Assembly (NCBI GenBank): GCA_900318795.1
Contig: ONLU01000037.1
Span: 1 to 52,738, forward strand
Source of the DNA: an uncultured Prevotellaceae bacterium
GTDB lineage: Bacteria > Bacteroidota > Bacteroidia > Bacteroidales > Bacteroidaceae
Length of the DNA stretch: 52,738 nucleotides
Reading direction: 5' to 3'
The notes under the pieces: generated by a model
What the model was told of the DNA's origin: nothing
Database searches by the model: none
The model's input: the letters and a program-made list of their open reading frames with translations, nothing else
Shown here: positions 32,575 to 41,744 of the stretch, piece after piece
Numbering within the stretch: the first letter of the stretch is position 1
Layout of the letters: the number at the start of each line of letters is the position of its first letter
Translations under genes and position numbers: made by a program

Positions 32575-32958
32575 TCGGTAATCCTTTTCACGGAACGTGG
32601 CTTCAAACAGTCGCGTTCCTTTGTTTTTGGTAGAATAATAGACGTAGCTGAAATTGTAGCCGGCATCCTTGTAGTCTTTCATGTTGGCATTATTCTTCAG
32701 CTCTTTGAGCATCATGCCCCTCAGGTCATGAGTTTTCAACGCCTCGGCATCATCTATCACACCCTCGACGGTAAAGTAATATATCAGGCTCCGACTGGCG
32801 GCTTCAAACACCAGGCTGTCAATAGTCACACCGTCTGTAATGATGGCTGGGCATTTCTTTTCAGTAAACTCCTTGGCTTCGCGGGCACACCGTTCGTCCA
32901 TCGTCTCCTGACAACTCGTCAGCACCAGTACGCTAATCAGTATTAAAAGCTTCTTCAT
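32572..32958 (-). CDS. Small predicted lipoprotein
   Basis: A 128-residue protein with a lipobox signal (LLILISVLVLTSC, Cys16) and a short mixed alpha/beta mature domain. No family recognised. The -7 box TAACTTTG is at 32982-32989 on the minus strand, and the serA terminator lies directly upstream. Confidence 0.75.
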   Translation of the reverse strand: MKKLLILISVLVLTSCQETMDERCAREAKEFTEKKCPAIITDGVTIDSLVFEAASRSLIYYFTVEGVIDDAEALKTHDLRGMMLKELKNNANMKDYKDAGYNFSYVYYSTKNKGTRLFEATFREKDYR

Positions 32959-32981
32959 ATTCTATTTTCTTATTTTGACGG

Positions 32982-32989
32982 CAAAGTTA
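32982..32989 (-). promoter_or_regulatory. -7 element for the small lipoprotein gene
   Basis: Minus-strand TAACTTTG, 23 bases before the ATG, adjacent to the serA terminator. Confidence 0.65.
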
Positions 32990-32990
32990 C

Positions 32991-33024
32991 AAAAAGTCCC
33001 GCAACTCACCAAGGAATTGCGGGA
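32991..33024 (-). terminator. Intrinsic terminator of serC-serA
   Basis: TCCCGCAA (32997-33004) pairs with TTGCGGGA (33017-33024). Read on the minus strand the stem is followed by CTTTTTG. It is 28 bases after the serA stop. Confidence 0.82.
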
Positions 33025-33051
33025 TTTATTGAAGATTGAATAATCGTCGGA

Positions 33052-33969
33052 TTACTTGTTCACCTGGAACTTGGTGTCACCATCCTTGAAGAACGCATTG
33101 ATCTGCTTGGCAGCAGCAATACCTGCATTGGTATTGGCCTCGGCAGTCTGTGCACCCATCTTCTTAGGAGTAGAGAAGTAGCGACCCTCGAACTGCAGGA
33201 AGTCAGCATTGGCATCGGGCATGATGTCAGTGACGAACTTCAAATCCTGACGCTCTGCCATCAGCTTCAGCAGTTCAGGCTCGTTGATGACCTCCTTGCG
33301 GGCTGTGTTCACCAGAATGCCACCCTTCTTCATCTTGCCGACCAGTGCATAGTTGATGCTCTGCTTGGTCTCAGGAGTAGCAGGGATGTGGAGTGAAACC
33401 ACGTCGCACTGTTCGAACAGGGCTTCCTGATTGGCTACAGCGTGTACGCCAGCCTTCTCGATAACCTCTGCAGGGCAGAAGGCATCATAAGCATAAACGT
33501 CCATTCCAAAGCCTTTGGCAATACGAGCAACATTGCGGCCGACGTTTCCAAAAGCCAGAATACCCAGTTTCTTACCCATCAGCTCCGTACCAGCCTTGCC
33601 ATTGTAGAAGTTACGAACGGCGAACACCAGCAGACCGAATACCAATTCTGCTACTGCATTGGCGTTCTGTCCAGGAGTGTTCTCGGCTACAACGTTGTGA
33701 GCTGTTGCAGCGGCCAGGTCGATGTTGTCATAGCCAGCACCGGCACGAACCACAATCTTCAGCTGCTTAGCGGCATCCAGCACTTCAGCGTCCACCTTGT
33801 CGGAACGGATGATGAGTGCGTCAGCGTCTTTCACAGCATCCAACAACTGAGCTTTCTCTGTGTATTTCTCGAGCAGGGCCAACTCATTGCCTGCTGCCTC
33901 GATTTCTTTGCGAATACCCTCTACAGCTGCTGCTGCAAAAGGTTTCTCTGTGGCTACTAATACTTTCAT
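33052..33969 (-). CDS. serA: D-3-phosphoglycerate dehydrogenase
   Basis: A 305-residue D-isomer 2-hydroxyacid dehydrogenase of the short type without an ACT domain. It has the Rossmann motif LGILAFGNVGRNVARIAKGF, NTARKEVINE and a substrate-binding VRAGAGYDNIDL. It oxidises 3-phosphoglycerate, the first step of serine synthesis. Lacking ACT, it is unlikely to be feedback-inhibited in the usual way. It follows serC by 17 bases, forming a two-gene serine operon; serB is not in the window. Confidence 0.93.
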   Translation of the reverse strand: MKVLVATEKPFAAAAVEGIRKEIEAAGNELALLEKYTEKAQLLDAVKDADALIIRSDKVDAEVLDAAKQLKIVVRAGAGYDNIDLAAATAHNVVAENTPGQNANAVAELVFGLLVFAVRNFYNGKAGTELMGKKLGILAFGNVGRNVARIAKGFGMDVYAYDAFCPAEVIEKAGVHAVANQEALFEQCDVVSLHIPATPETKQSINYALVGKMKKGGILVNTARKEVINEPELLKLMAERQDLKFVTDIMPDANADFLQFEGRYFSTPKKMGAQTAEANTNAGIAAAKQINAFFKDGDTKFQVNK

Positions 33970-33986
33970 AGTACCTTATTATATTA

Positions 33987-35054
33987 TTAATGATTAGCTT
34001 CGAACTCCTTCATGCATGCTACGAGAGCCTGGCAGCCTTCGATGGTCTGGGCGTTGTAGCAGCTGGCACGGAAACCACCCACAGAACGGTGACCCTTCAC
34101 ACCAACCATACCCTTTGAAACGGCAAAGTCAAGGAAGTCCTTCTCCAGTTCCTTGTAGTCGTCAGCCATCACGAAGCAGAGGTTCATCAGTGAACGGTCC
34201 TCCTCAACGGCAGTACCACGGAACATCTTGTTGCGGTCGATCTCACCATAGACAATCTCTGCACGCTGCTTGGCCAGCTTGTCCATAGCCTCAACACCGC
34301 CCTGCTTCTTGACCCAGCGCAGGTTCTCCAGTGCGCAGTAGATGGGCACCACAGGAGGTGTGTTGAACATAGAACCCTTTTCGACATGGGTGCGATAGTC
34401 GAGCATGGTGGGAATCTCGCGGGGAGCACGGCCCAGCTTGTCGTCCTTGACGATGATGACTGTCACACCTGCCATAGCCATGTTCTTCTGGGCACCGGCA
34501 TAGATGGCGTCGTACTTCTTGACGTCAACAGGACGAGAGAAGATGTCTGACGACATATCGGCAATCAGAGGAACGTTGACATCGAGGTCCTTGCGGATTT
34601 CAGTACCATAGATGGTATTGTTGGTGGTGATGTGCAGATAGTCAGCATCAGCAGGAACAGTCCAGTCCTTGGGGATGAAGGTATAGTTGGCATCAGCAGA
34701 AGAAGCTACTTCTACGACCTCGCCAAAGAGCTTGGCTTCCTTCATGGCTTTCTTTGCCCAAACACCTGTGTTGAGGTAAGCAGCCTTCTTGATCAGGAAA
34801 TTGAAAGGAATCATGCAGAACTCAAGGCTTGCACCGCCACCAAGGAAAATGACTGAGTAGCCCTCGGGGATGTCGAGCAACTCCTTTACGAGTGCTACAG
34901 CCTCATCTACGACGGGCTGGAAGTCCTTGGCACGATGGCTGATCTCCATCAAAGAAAGACCAGAACCATTGAAGTCTAAACACTGCTGAGCGGTCTTCTC
35001 AATCACTTCGCGGGGAAGGATAGAAGGACCGGCGTTAAAGTTGTACTTCTTCAT
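33987..35054 (-). CDS. serC: Phosphoserine aminotransferase
   Basis: A 355-residue PLP-dependent class V aminotransferase. It starts [11 protein letters not shown], has [11 protein letters not shown], and carries the PLP-lysine in [16 protein letters not shown]. The [14 protein letters not shown] tail is typical. It converts 3-phosphohydroxypyruvate to phosphoserine and also acts in pyridoxal phosphate synthesis. A -7-like box TAATTTCG (minus strand, 35108-35115) lies about 53 bases upstream. The serine made here could feed the serine palmitoyltransferase also found in this window. Confidence 0.96.
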   Translation of the reverse strand: MKKYNFNAGPSILPREVIEKTAQQCLDFNGSGLSLMEISHRAKDFQPVVDEAVALVKELLDIPEGYSVIFLGGGASLEFCMIPFNFLIKKAAYLNTGVWAKKAMKEAKLFGEVVEVASSADANYTFIPKDWTVPADADYLHITTNNTIYGTEIRKDLDVNVPLIADMSSDIFSRPVDVKKYDAIYAGAQKNMAMAGVTVIIVKDDKLGRAPREIPTMLDYRTHVEKGSMFNTPPVVPIYCALENLRWVKKQGGVEAMDKLAKQRAEIVYGEIDRNKMFRGTAVEEDRSLMNLCFVMADDYKELEKDFLDFAVSKGMVGVKGHRSVGGFRASCYNAQTIEGCQALVACMKEFEANH

Positions 35055-35206
35055 TTTTGAATGTTTGTTTAATTATTGTTTATACGTTTGTTATCTGAAT
35101 AATGGTGCGAAATTACACTTTTTATTTGAATTTGGCAAATATTTAAGCAAGAATTAAGTATTTTATGCCGTTTTGCTTGCTTTTTGTCAACTCCGAGTGG
35201 CAAAAA

Positions 35207-36535
35207 TCATCGCACTTGTTCTATGATTGTCTTGATACCCTTGATTTTTTCTCCCTTGGTCAGTCGGATGACTTGCTGAAGTTTTTCGCGACTGACAGCA
35301 GCATAGGCATAACGGTCTTTGACATCGATACGTCCAATCTCGTCAGGTTCCAGCGCTCCTTTTTTGCAGAGAAATCCCACTATGTCGCCCTTGGACAGTT
35401 TGTCCTTCTTACCTTTGCCTATGTACAGGGTTGCCATCCGAGGCAGGGGAGGCTGGGCTTCTGTGCTCTGGATGGTGAAGGTTTCGACATCGCCTTCGAC
35501 ATAGTCGGGGATGTGTTCTTCGCTGTTCAGAATGAAGAACGTGCGTCCGCTGGCGTCCCATCGTGCTGTGCGTCCCACACGATGTATATAGCCGTCTTCG
35601 CTCTCGGGCAGATGATAGTGTATAATGTTCTGAATGTCGGGAATGTCGAGTCCTCGTGAAGCAAGGTCTGTAGACACCAGCACATTGGCAGAGCCGTTGC
35701 TGAATTTATAGAGCATATCCTCGCGCTGTCGCTGTTCCATGCCACCGTGGAAGTAGCTGGTAGTAAATCCTGCATGACGCAGAAATTCGTTGGTGCGCTC
35801 TACGGAATCGCGATAGTTCAAGAAGACGATACTACTCTGGTCGCCCAAAGACAGCAGCAACTGTCGCAGCGTTTCAAGTTTGTCTTTCTGAGGGCTTCTG
35901 ACCTCGTAGAGCGTGACACGCTCGGACGTTTGTTCCTCTTCGGGCAGAAAGTCTATCAAGGTGCCTTTCTTCGACATGTTGACAAACTGGGGAATCTGTT
36001 CGGCATTGGTAGCAGACAACAGGATGCGGCGCTCCAAACCTGGCAGGCTCTTGAGCAACTTCTGCATTTCCTGATGGAATCCCATCTCCAGGCATTTGTC
36101 AAATTCGTCGATGACAAGGTAGCGGATGTGATAACGTGAGATATTGTCCTTGTCCAAGTGGTCGTTCAGTCGCCCTGGAGTACCAAAGACTATTTGAGGG
36201 CGCACCTCCTTCAACACACGATGTTCGTCCATGGTGGGACGTCCTCCGTAACAGGCTGTCGAGCGTAGCCCGCATCCCATATTCTTCAACACGGAATCCG
36301 ACTGTAATGCCAATTCTCGTCCAGGTGTAATAACCAATGCCTGAACTTGGTCTGATGTGGCATCAAGAAGTTGGATGAGTGGCAACTGGTAGGCCAGTGT
36401 CTTGCCCGTTCCCGTAGGAGATAGTAAAACAACATCACCGTCGGAGCCAAGTATAGCTTCGGCGGCGTGTTGCTGCATCTCGTTGAGAGCTGTGATGCGG
36501 AGTTTGGTCAGTATTTTCTGTATGTCAACCCCCAC
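35207..36535 (-). CDS. DEAD-box RNA helicase, DbpA-like
   Basis: A 442-residue DEAD-box protein. Motifs: Q-motif region LRITALNEMQ, Walker A SPTGTGKTLA, motif Ib TPGRL, Walker B variant VIDEFDKCLEMGF (DEFD in place of DEAD), SAT, and motif VI YIHRVGRTAR. The last 75 residues (MATLYIGKGKKDKLSKGDIV onward) match the DbpA-type RNA-binding fold, which in E. coli DbpA targets 23S rRNA during ribosome assembly. The start codon is GTG. It lies 6 bases after the OmpH-like gene and is probably co-transcribed. Confidence 0.9.
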   Translation of the reverse strand: MGVDIQKILTKLRITALNEMQQHAAEAILGSDGDVVLLSPTGTGKTLAYQLPLIQLLDATSDQVQALVITPGRELALQSDSVLKNMGCGLRSTACYGGRPTMDEHRVLKEVRPQIVFGTPGRLNDHLDKDNISRYHIRYLVIDEFDKCLEMGFHQEMQKLLKSLPGLERRILLSATNAEQIPQFVNMSKKGTLIDFLPEEEQTSERVTLYEVRSPQKDKLETLRQLLLSLGDQSSIVFLNYRDSVERTNEFLRHAGFTTSYFHGGMEQRQREDMLYKFSNGSANVLVSTDLASRGLDIPDIQNIIHYHLPESEDGYIHRVGRTARWDASGRTFFILNSEEHIPDYVEGDVETFTIQSTEAQPPLPRMATLYIGKGKKDKLSKGDIVGFLCKKGALEPDEIGRIDVKDRYAYAAVSREKLQQVIRLTKGEKIKGIKTIIEQVR

Positions 36536-36541
36536 AGCATC

Positions 36542-37159
36542 TTATTTTTTCTCGTCCTTCTTTTCTTCCTCTTTCTTAGCGGCAGGAGCCTTCTTATAAC
36601 GCTTGTTCAGACCGTTGATGACATCGTTGGTAATGTCGAAACGCTTAGCGGCATAGAGAATGTTGTCACCCTGCTTGGTCAGAATGAGGTCGTACTTCTT
36701 ATCCTTATTATAGGCGTTGAGGAAGTTCATCAGTGAATCGCGAAGAGCATCGTTGTACTTGGCAGTTTCCTGAGCCAGTTCGTTCTCCAAACGAGCCTGA
36801 AGTTCCTGTAGGCTCTGCTGCTGACGCTGGATGGCTGCCTGCTGGCTTTCTGCCTGCTCACGACTGGTGAATCCGTTGTTCTGCAGTTTCTGCTGGAAGT
36901 TGGCTGCTGCACTCTGCAACTGCTGACCCTTCTGGTTCAGGGTGTTGCGAGCATTATTGCTCTTCTTCTGGAGTGTGAGGGTGAACTCCTTGCAGAACTC
37001 ATATTGAGTCATCAGTGAGTCAACTTCCACATAAGCGATTTTCATACCGCTGTTATTGTTGTCAGCAGCGACAGGTTGTTCATCCATCTTGGGACTTGCA
37101 TTGTTGCATGAGGCCAGTGCCACTACGGCAACTGCGGCCAGAAACATGTTCTTTTTCAT
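36542..37159 (-). CDS. OmpH/Skp-family periplasmic chaperone-like lipoprotein
   Basis: A 205-residue protein with a lipobox signal (VVALASC) and a long coiled-coil, Gln-rich centre (about 60-150) ending in a Skp-like KKYDLILTKQGDNILYA segment. The last 15 residues are Lys/Glu-rich. Skp/OmpH proteins bind outer-membrane protein precursors in the periplasm. Lipidation is unusual for classical Skp but common in Bacteroidetes relatives. Transcribed with the downstream DEAD-box gene. Confidence 0.85.
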   Translation of the reverse strand: MKKNMFLAAVAVVALASCNNASPKMDEQPVAADNNNSGMKIAYVEVDSLMTQYEFCKEFTLTLQKKSNNARNTLNQKGQQLQSAAANFQQKLQNNGFTSREQAESQQAAIQRQQQSLQELQARLENELAQETAKYNDALRDSLMNFLNAYNKDKKYDLILTKQGDNILYAAKRFDITNDVINGLNKRYKKAPAAKKEEEKKDEKK

Positions 37160-37201
37160 TACTTTGTTTTATTTTCGTTATTATGTTATTCCTTTATAGC
37201 G

Positions 37202-37411
37202 TCATTCCGATTTCTCGTTGACGGCAAAGCGGCTCTTCCTTCGCATCTCGCGATCCTGGTCCATGACACAGTGGATGCCACGTTCACGCATGGCCTTGCT
37301 GTCGTGAATATGCTGAGAAGAGAACCTTCCATTGCGTCGCGAAAGCACTTTTATCAGCAAAAATGCCATGCCGATAGCAATTATTAACGTACTGATGAGC
37401 AGTATTTTCAT
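37202..37411 (-). CDS. Small single-helix membrane protein
   Basis: A 69-residue protein with one N-terminal membrane helix (about 3-23) and a basic, His- and Arg-rich cytosolic tail containing one Cys. No known family recognised. The promoter at 37446-37453 and separation from neighbours support a real gene. Confidence 0.6.
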   Translation of the reverse strand: MKILLISTLIIAIGMAFLLIKVLSRRNGRFSSQHIHDSKAMRERGIHCVMDQDREMRRKSRFAVNEKSE

Positions 37412-37445
37412 CTTTATTGATTAACTTTGCGTCAAAATTCGCCTG

Positions 37446-37453
37446 CAAAGGTA
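37446..37453 (-). promoter_or_regulatory. -7 element for the small membrane protein
   Basis: Minus-strand TACCTTTG, 34 bases before the ATG. Confidence 0.6.
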
Positions 37454-37456
37454 CGA

Positions 37457-37490
37457 ATTAAATATTAAACATTAAATATTAAACATTAAA
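37457..37490 (+). repeat. 14-bp tandem AT-rich repeats upstream of pepD
   Basis: ATTAAATATTAAAC is repeated twice and followed by ATTAAA. It ends 13 bases before the pepD start and overlaps the region where its promoter should be. Confidence 0.8.
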
Positions 37491-37503
37491 ATAAATATTA
37501 ATT

Positions 37504-38967
37504 ATGAATAAAAGTGAGTTAAAACCTGCTGTCGTTTTCGAACAATTTGCGAAGATTAACCAAATTCCGCGTCCTTCCAAGCGTGAAGAGCGGATGATTG
37601 CCTATCTGAAAGAATGGGGTGAGAGTCATGGGCTGGATACCAAAGTCGATGAGGTGGGCAATGTGATTATCCGCAAACCTGCCACTCAAGGTATGGAGAA
37701 TCGGAAGACTGTTATTCTGCAAAGTCACATGGATATGGTTTGCGACAAATTGGTCGATGTAGACTTCAATTTCGACACAGACCCTATAAAAACCTATGTC
37801 GATGGCGAGTGGCTGACAGCCGAGGGTACGACCTTGGGTGCAGACGATGGAATAGGCTGCGCTATGGAACTGGCAATATTGGAAAGCAATGATATTGAAC
37901 ATGGTCCCATTGAATGTGTTTTTACCCGCGATGAAGAAACAGGGCTGACGGGTGCCGAGGGTATGAAGGCTGGGTTCATGACAGGTGACTATCTGATAAA
38001 CCTTGACTCCGAAGACGAAGGTGAGATATTTGTCTCTTGTGCAGGAGGACGGAATACCACAGCCAAGTTTACGTTCAAGAAGGAGAATGCCCCTACTGGC
38101 TTATTCTTTCTGCGTGCCCAGGTAAAAGGTCTTGTCGGAGGCCATTCCGGTGATGATATCAATAAACAGCGTGCTAATGCCATCAAGTTGCTAGGGCGTT
38201 TCCTCTTCCAGACCATTAACCGCTATGATGGTGTACGTTTGGCTCAGTTCAACAGTGGTAAAATGCACAACGCCATTCCCCGTGACGGTATGTTTGTCAT
38301 TGCTGTTCCCAATGATATAAAGGAGAATGTAAAAGCTGACTGGAATGTTTTTGCCGCAGAGGTAGAGGAGGAGTTCTTTGTCACTGACACCCAGATGGTC
38401 TGGACTATGGAGTCCACTGATGCCGAACCCGTCATAGAAAGCAGTGTAGCCCGCAATTTCATCTATGCCCTTCAGGCTGTCGACAATGGTATCTATGCCA
38501 TCTGCCAGGATCCTGCATTGAACGGCATGGTGGAGACCTCCAGCAATATCGCCAGCATCGAGACCACCGATGGCGCTATTAACATTGTGTCGTCACAGCG
38601 CTCCAACGTGATGTCTAATCTCGACAACATGTGTGCTACTGTTGAGGCTTGTTTCGCTTTGGCTGGCGCTGAGGTGAAGCACTCTGATGGTTATCCTGCT
38701 TGGAAGATGCGTTCACACAGCGATCTGCAGCGCATCGTGAAGGAGTCATACGTCAAACTGTTTGGCAAGGAACCTGTAGTACGTGGTATTCATGCCGGAC
38801 TGGAGTGCGGACTGTTCTCCGAACGCTATCCGAACCTCGATATGGTATCTTTCGGACCTACATTGCGTTTTGTACATACTCCTGAGGAGCGTCTGCTTAT
38901 TCCCACAGTGCAGATGGTATGGGATCACTTGTTGCTCACGCTTAAGTCGATACCTTGCCAGCAATGA
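37504..38967 (+). CDS. pepD: Aminoacyl-histidine dipeptidase (PepD), M20 family
   Basis: A 487-residue cytosolic zinc dipeptidase. Metal-site motifs are LQSHMDMVCDK, LGADDGIGCAMEL and TRDEETGLTGAEGM. The lid domain begins VGGHSGDDINKQRANA. Such enzymes hydrolyse Xaa-His and other dipeptides. The stop overlaps the start of a small lipoprotein gene (ATGA), so the two are co-translated. Confidence 0.95.
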   Translation: MNKSELKPAVVFEQFAKINQIPRPSKREERMIAYLKEWGESHGLDTKVDEVGNVIIRKPATQGMENRKTVILQSHMDMVCDKLVDVDFNFDTDPIKTYVDGEWLTAEGTTLGADDGIGCAMELAILESNDIEHGPIECVFTRDEETGLTGAEGMKAGFMTGDYLINLDSEDEGEIFVSCAGGRNTTAKFTFKKENAPTGLFFLRAQVKGLVGGHSGDDINKQRANAIKLLGRFLFQTINRYDGVRLAQFNSGKMHNAIPRDGMFVIAVPNDIKENVKADWNVFAAEVEEEFFVTDTQMVWTMESTDAEPVIESSVARNFIYALQAVDNGIYAICQDPALNGMVETSSNIASIETTDGAINIVSSQRSNVMSNLDNMCATVEACFALAGAEVKHSDGYPAWKMRSHSDLQRIVKESYVKLFGKEPVVRGIHAGLECGLFSERYPNLDMVSFGPTLRFVHTPEERLLIPTVQMVWDHLLLTLKSIPCQQ

Positions 38968-39320
38968 AGCCCTTGTATATATTAATAGGTATGGCCGTGC
39001 TGCTGTTCGCTTCATGTGGGCAGCAGCATGAGGCTAAGTCTGTGGTCAAGGATTTTATGTCCGAACAGCTACACAAGGATGTGAGCTATCTGGATTTTAC
39101 AGATGTCGATTCGACACATTTCTTCACAGATTCGTTGGTCCAGGCACTGAGACAGCGTGCCCCTCAGGGCATTCAGTATCAGCAGTGGAATGACAGGATA
39201 CTGCTGCATATCCGTGCACAGTATCTGGAAGGCAATGACACTTGTAGTGCGACGTTCTACCTCGATCGTAATGCCACGGGAGTAGTAGCCTTTAAAATGA
39301 ATGGTGATGGAGTGGACTGA
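38964..39320 (+). CDS. Small predicted lipoprotein coupled to pepD
   Basis: A 118-residue protein with a lipobox signal (ILIGMAVLLFASC). The mature part resembles short periplasmic domains of unknown function. The ATG at 38964 overlaps the pepD stop by 4 bases; an in-frame TTG upstream (38955) is less likely. It ends 19 bases before the convergent RelA/SpoT gene. Confidence 0.75.
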   Translation: MKPLYILIGMAVLLFASCGQQHEAKSVVKDFMSEQLHKDVSYLDFTDVDSTHFFTDSLVQALRQRAPQGIQYQQWNDRILLHIRAQYLEGNDTCSATFYLDRNATGVVAFKMNGDGVD

Positions 39321-39339
39321 CCAAGTTAGGGTAGGGCGG

Positions 39340-41547
39340 TCAGATGCGCTCTACCTGCTTTACGCCTTTTACCGTTCGTAGCTTTTTCATCAGCGATTCC
39401 AGTCGGGTGTTATCATCTATCATGATGGTAATATTTCCACTGAACAGTCCATCATGGGAATCAATGTTGATAGCTCGTAGGATGAGCTTCTCGTCCTTGG
39501 AGATAATACTGGTCAGATTGTTAACAATTCCGATGTCGTCATTTCCGATAACACGCAGTGTAATAGCATATTGCGACGCTCCCTTCCCGCTCCACTTAGC
39601 CTTGACGATGCGATAGCCGAAACGTTTGCGCAGCTCAGGTGCATTAGGGCAGTCTTCCCGATGAATCTTGATGCCCCCACTGACGGTGACAAAGCCAAAG
39701 ACCTTGTCGCCATAGATGGGTTGGCAACAGCGAGCCAACTGGTAGTCGACACCCTTCAGGTTCTGGTCTATCACCAGAACATCATCCTGAATAACATTTC
39801 CTGGCAGACGGCTCTCGTCCAGTACGAAGTTGGCTGCACTTTCCGCAATATTGTTACCTGTGACGGGCTGGTCGCCCTGTTGCAGTTCTACATATTTGTC
39901 TAAGACATGGTTGACATCTAATGTGTCGTCGGCTATTTGGCGATAGAAGTCGCTGACCTCCTTGAACCCCAGCTTGCGGATAAGCACCTGCATGATGCTT
40001 TCATCCATTTCCAGTTTTCGGTTCTTGAATTTTCGCTCCAGCATCTCCTTGGCAAAGAGTCCTTCTTTGATTTGTGTCTCTTTCAGGGCAAGTCTGATTT
40101 TCGATTTGGCTCGCGACGTCTTCACGATGTTCAGCCAGTCTTGCTTGGGTTTCTGGTTGTTGGAAGTCATTATTTCCACCTGATCACCACTTTGCAGCTG
40201 TTGACGGAAAGTGACCACCTTGCCATTGATACGTGCACCAGTACATTGGTTTCCTATGTTGGAATGGATGTGGTAGGCAAAATCGAGTACTGTGGCACCC
40301 TTGGGAAATTTGAACAAGTCGCCCTTAGGGGTGAATACAAACACCTCATCCTCATAGAGATCCATCTTGAACTGGTCCATAGCCTCCAGTCCGTCACTGG
40401 TTTCCAGCATAGTGCGAATATTGGTCAACCATTCGTCCATGCCGGCATCGCCCTTGACACCTTTGTATCGCCAGTGTGCTGCTACACCACGCTCTGCCAC
40501 CTCGTCCATGCGTTCCGTACGAATCTGTACCTCAACCCACTTCTGCTCAGGTCCCAGCACTGTGATATGTAACGACTCATAGCCATTGGACTTCGGCACA
40601 CTGATCCAGTCGCGAAGGCGCTTGGGGTTAGGCTGGTACATCGAGGTAATGATGGCAAAGGTCTGCCAGCAATGCATCTTTTCTTTCTCCAGCGGCGTAT
40701 CAATGATGATGCGGATGGCAAAGAGGTCATAGACGCCCTCAAACGGGCATTTCTGTTTTTTCATCTTTTGCCAGATGGAATGTATCGACTTGGTACGTCC
40801 CTTGATATGAAACTTCAGTCCGGCTTCTGACAAACGTTCCTCAATAGGCTTGATGAAACGGTCTATATAGGCATCACGACTTTTCTTGGTTTCGCTCAGC
40901 TTTCCTTTGATATGATAGTAGGCGTCATGTTCCAGATATTTCAGCGAAAGGTCTTCCAGCTCGCTCTTCAGTTTGTAAAGACCCAGTTTGTGGGCGAGTG
41001 GAGCATAAAGATAAGCTGCTTCTTCGCTGACTTCGCGTTGTGACTGCTTCTGTTCTGTGTCACGAATCTGACGCATCAGGTTTACGCGATCGGCAATCAT
41101 GATGAGGATGACACGCATGTCCTCTGCAAATGACAATAGCAGATTGCGAAAGTTCTCCGACTCGATGACAGGATTTTTTTTATACAGTTGTTGAATGCGT
41201 TGAAGCCCACGTAAGATACGCGCCACTGATTCGCCATAGTCAGCCTGGACATCGTCAATGGTCAGATAACCCTCCTCGACACTGGGGCGCAGCAATATAG
41301 CAATCACTGCATCGCGCCTAAGCCCTATTTCCTCGACTACCAACAAAGCAGTTTGGAAACTGAGTAGGATAGGATTCAGTCCAAACACATTACGATTGAC
41401 CTGATGATTCTCAATGGCGTTCATCAAATGATGTCGCATGTGTTCCTCATCACCTTTTTGCAGCGAGTCAATAATGTAATCACGCACTTGCTGATACAAG
41501 GTGAGTGTTTCTTCTTTTTCTTCCAGTGTGAATGTCAACTTCTCCAT
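39340..41547 (-). CDS. RelA/SpoT-family (p)ppGpp synthetase with degraded hydrolase site
   Basis: A 735-residue long RSH protein. The N-terminal HD-like domain (about 40-150) lacks the metal site: where hydrolases read LLHDVVED, this has LLRPSVEE (about 85-92), and the usual HP..VA histidine is missing. The synthetase domain is intact, with GRTKSIHSIWQKM, YDLFAIRIIIDT, NGYESLHITVLGP and EVQIRTERMDEVAE. TGS (VFVFTPKGDLFKFPKGATVL), a zinc-finger-like CC segment and a C-terminal ACT domain follow. It is therefore predicted to make but not degrade (p)ppGpp. ATG 41547 is 8 bases after the -7 box 41556-41563; a longer frame to 41625 crosses it. Confidence 0.9.
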   Translation of the reverse strand: MEKLTFTLEEKEETLTLYQQVRDYIIDSLQKGDEEHMRHHLMNAIENHQVNRNVFGLNPILLSFQTALLVVEEIGLRRDAVIAILLRPSVEEGYLTIDDVQADYGESVARILRGLQRIQQLYKKNPVIESENFRNLLLSFAEDMRVILIMIADRVNLMRQIRDTEQKQSQREVSEEAAYLYAPLAHKLGLYKLKSELEDLSLKYLEHDAYYHIKGKLSETKKSRDAYIDRFIKPIEERLSEAGLKFHIKGRTKSIHSIWQKMKKQKCPFEGVYDLFAIRIIIDTPLEKEKMHCWQTFAIITSMYQPNPKRLRDWISVPKSNGYESLHITVLGPEQKWVEVQIRTERMDEVAERGVAAHWRYKGVKGDAGMDEWLTNIRTMLETSDGLEAMDQFKMDLYEDEVFVFTPKGDLFKFPKGATVLDFAYHIHSNIGNQCTGARINGKVVTFRQQLQSGDQVEIMTSNNQKPKQDWLNIVKTSRAKSKIRLALKETQIKEGLFAKEMLERKFKNRKLEMDESIMQVLIRKLGFKEVSDFYRQIADDTLDVNHVLDKYVELQQGDQPVTGNNIAESAANFVLDESRLPGNVIQDDVLVIDQNLKGVDYQLARCCQPIYGDKVFGFVTVSGGIKIHREDCPNAPELRKRFGYRIVKAKWSGKGASQYAITLRVIGNDDIGIVNNLTSIISKDEKLILRAINIDSHDGLFSGNITIMIDDNTRLESLMKKLRTVKGVKQVERI

Positions 41548-41555
41548 ATTCAGTG

Positions 41556-41563
41556 CAAAGGTA
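41556..41563 (-). promoter_or_regulatory. -7 element for the RelA/SpoT gene
   Basis: Minus-strand TACCTTTG, then CACTGAAT, then ATG: an 8-base gap implying almost no leader. Confidence 0.7.
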
Positions 41564-41669
41564 GTGCAAATTGCGCGAAATACCAAAGGAAATTGGTTTT
41601 TCTTAGCAATTATTTGATGTTCCAATAAAAACGTTTACGGAAGTTTTAATGAATATTTTGACTTATTAT

Positions 41670-41700
41670 TTTGCAGTTCCGAAAAATTGTGCTATCTTTG
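41670..41700 (+). promoter_or_regulatory. Promoter of the kdgK-kdgA operon
   Basis: A -33 TTTG (41670-41673) and a -7 box TATCTTTG (41693-41700) are spaced by 19 bases, the best full match to the Bacteroides consensus in the window. The ATG is 44 bases downstream. Confidence 0.75.
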
Positions 41701-41744
41701 TGGTCGAAATTCCAAATTATCTATTTAATAAAATACTAAAACAA

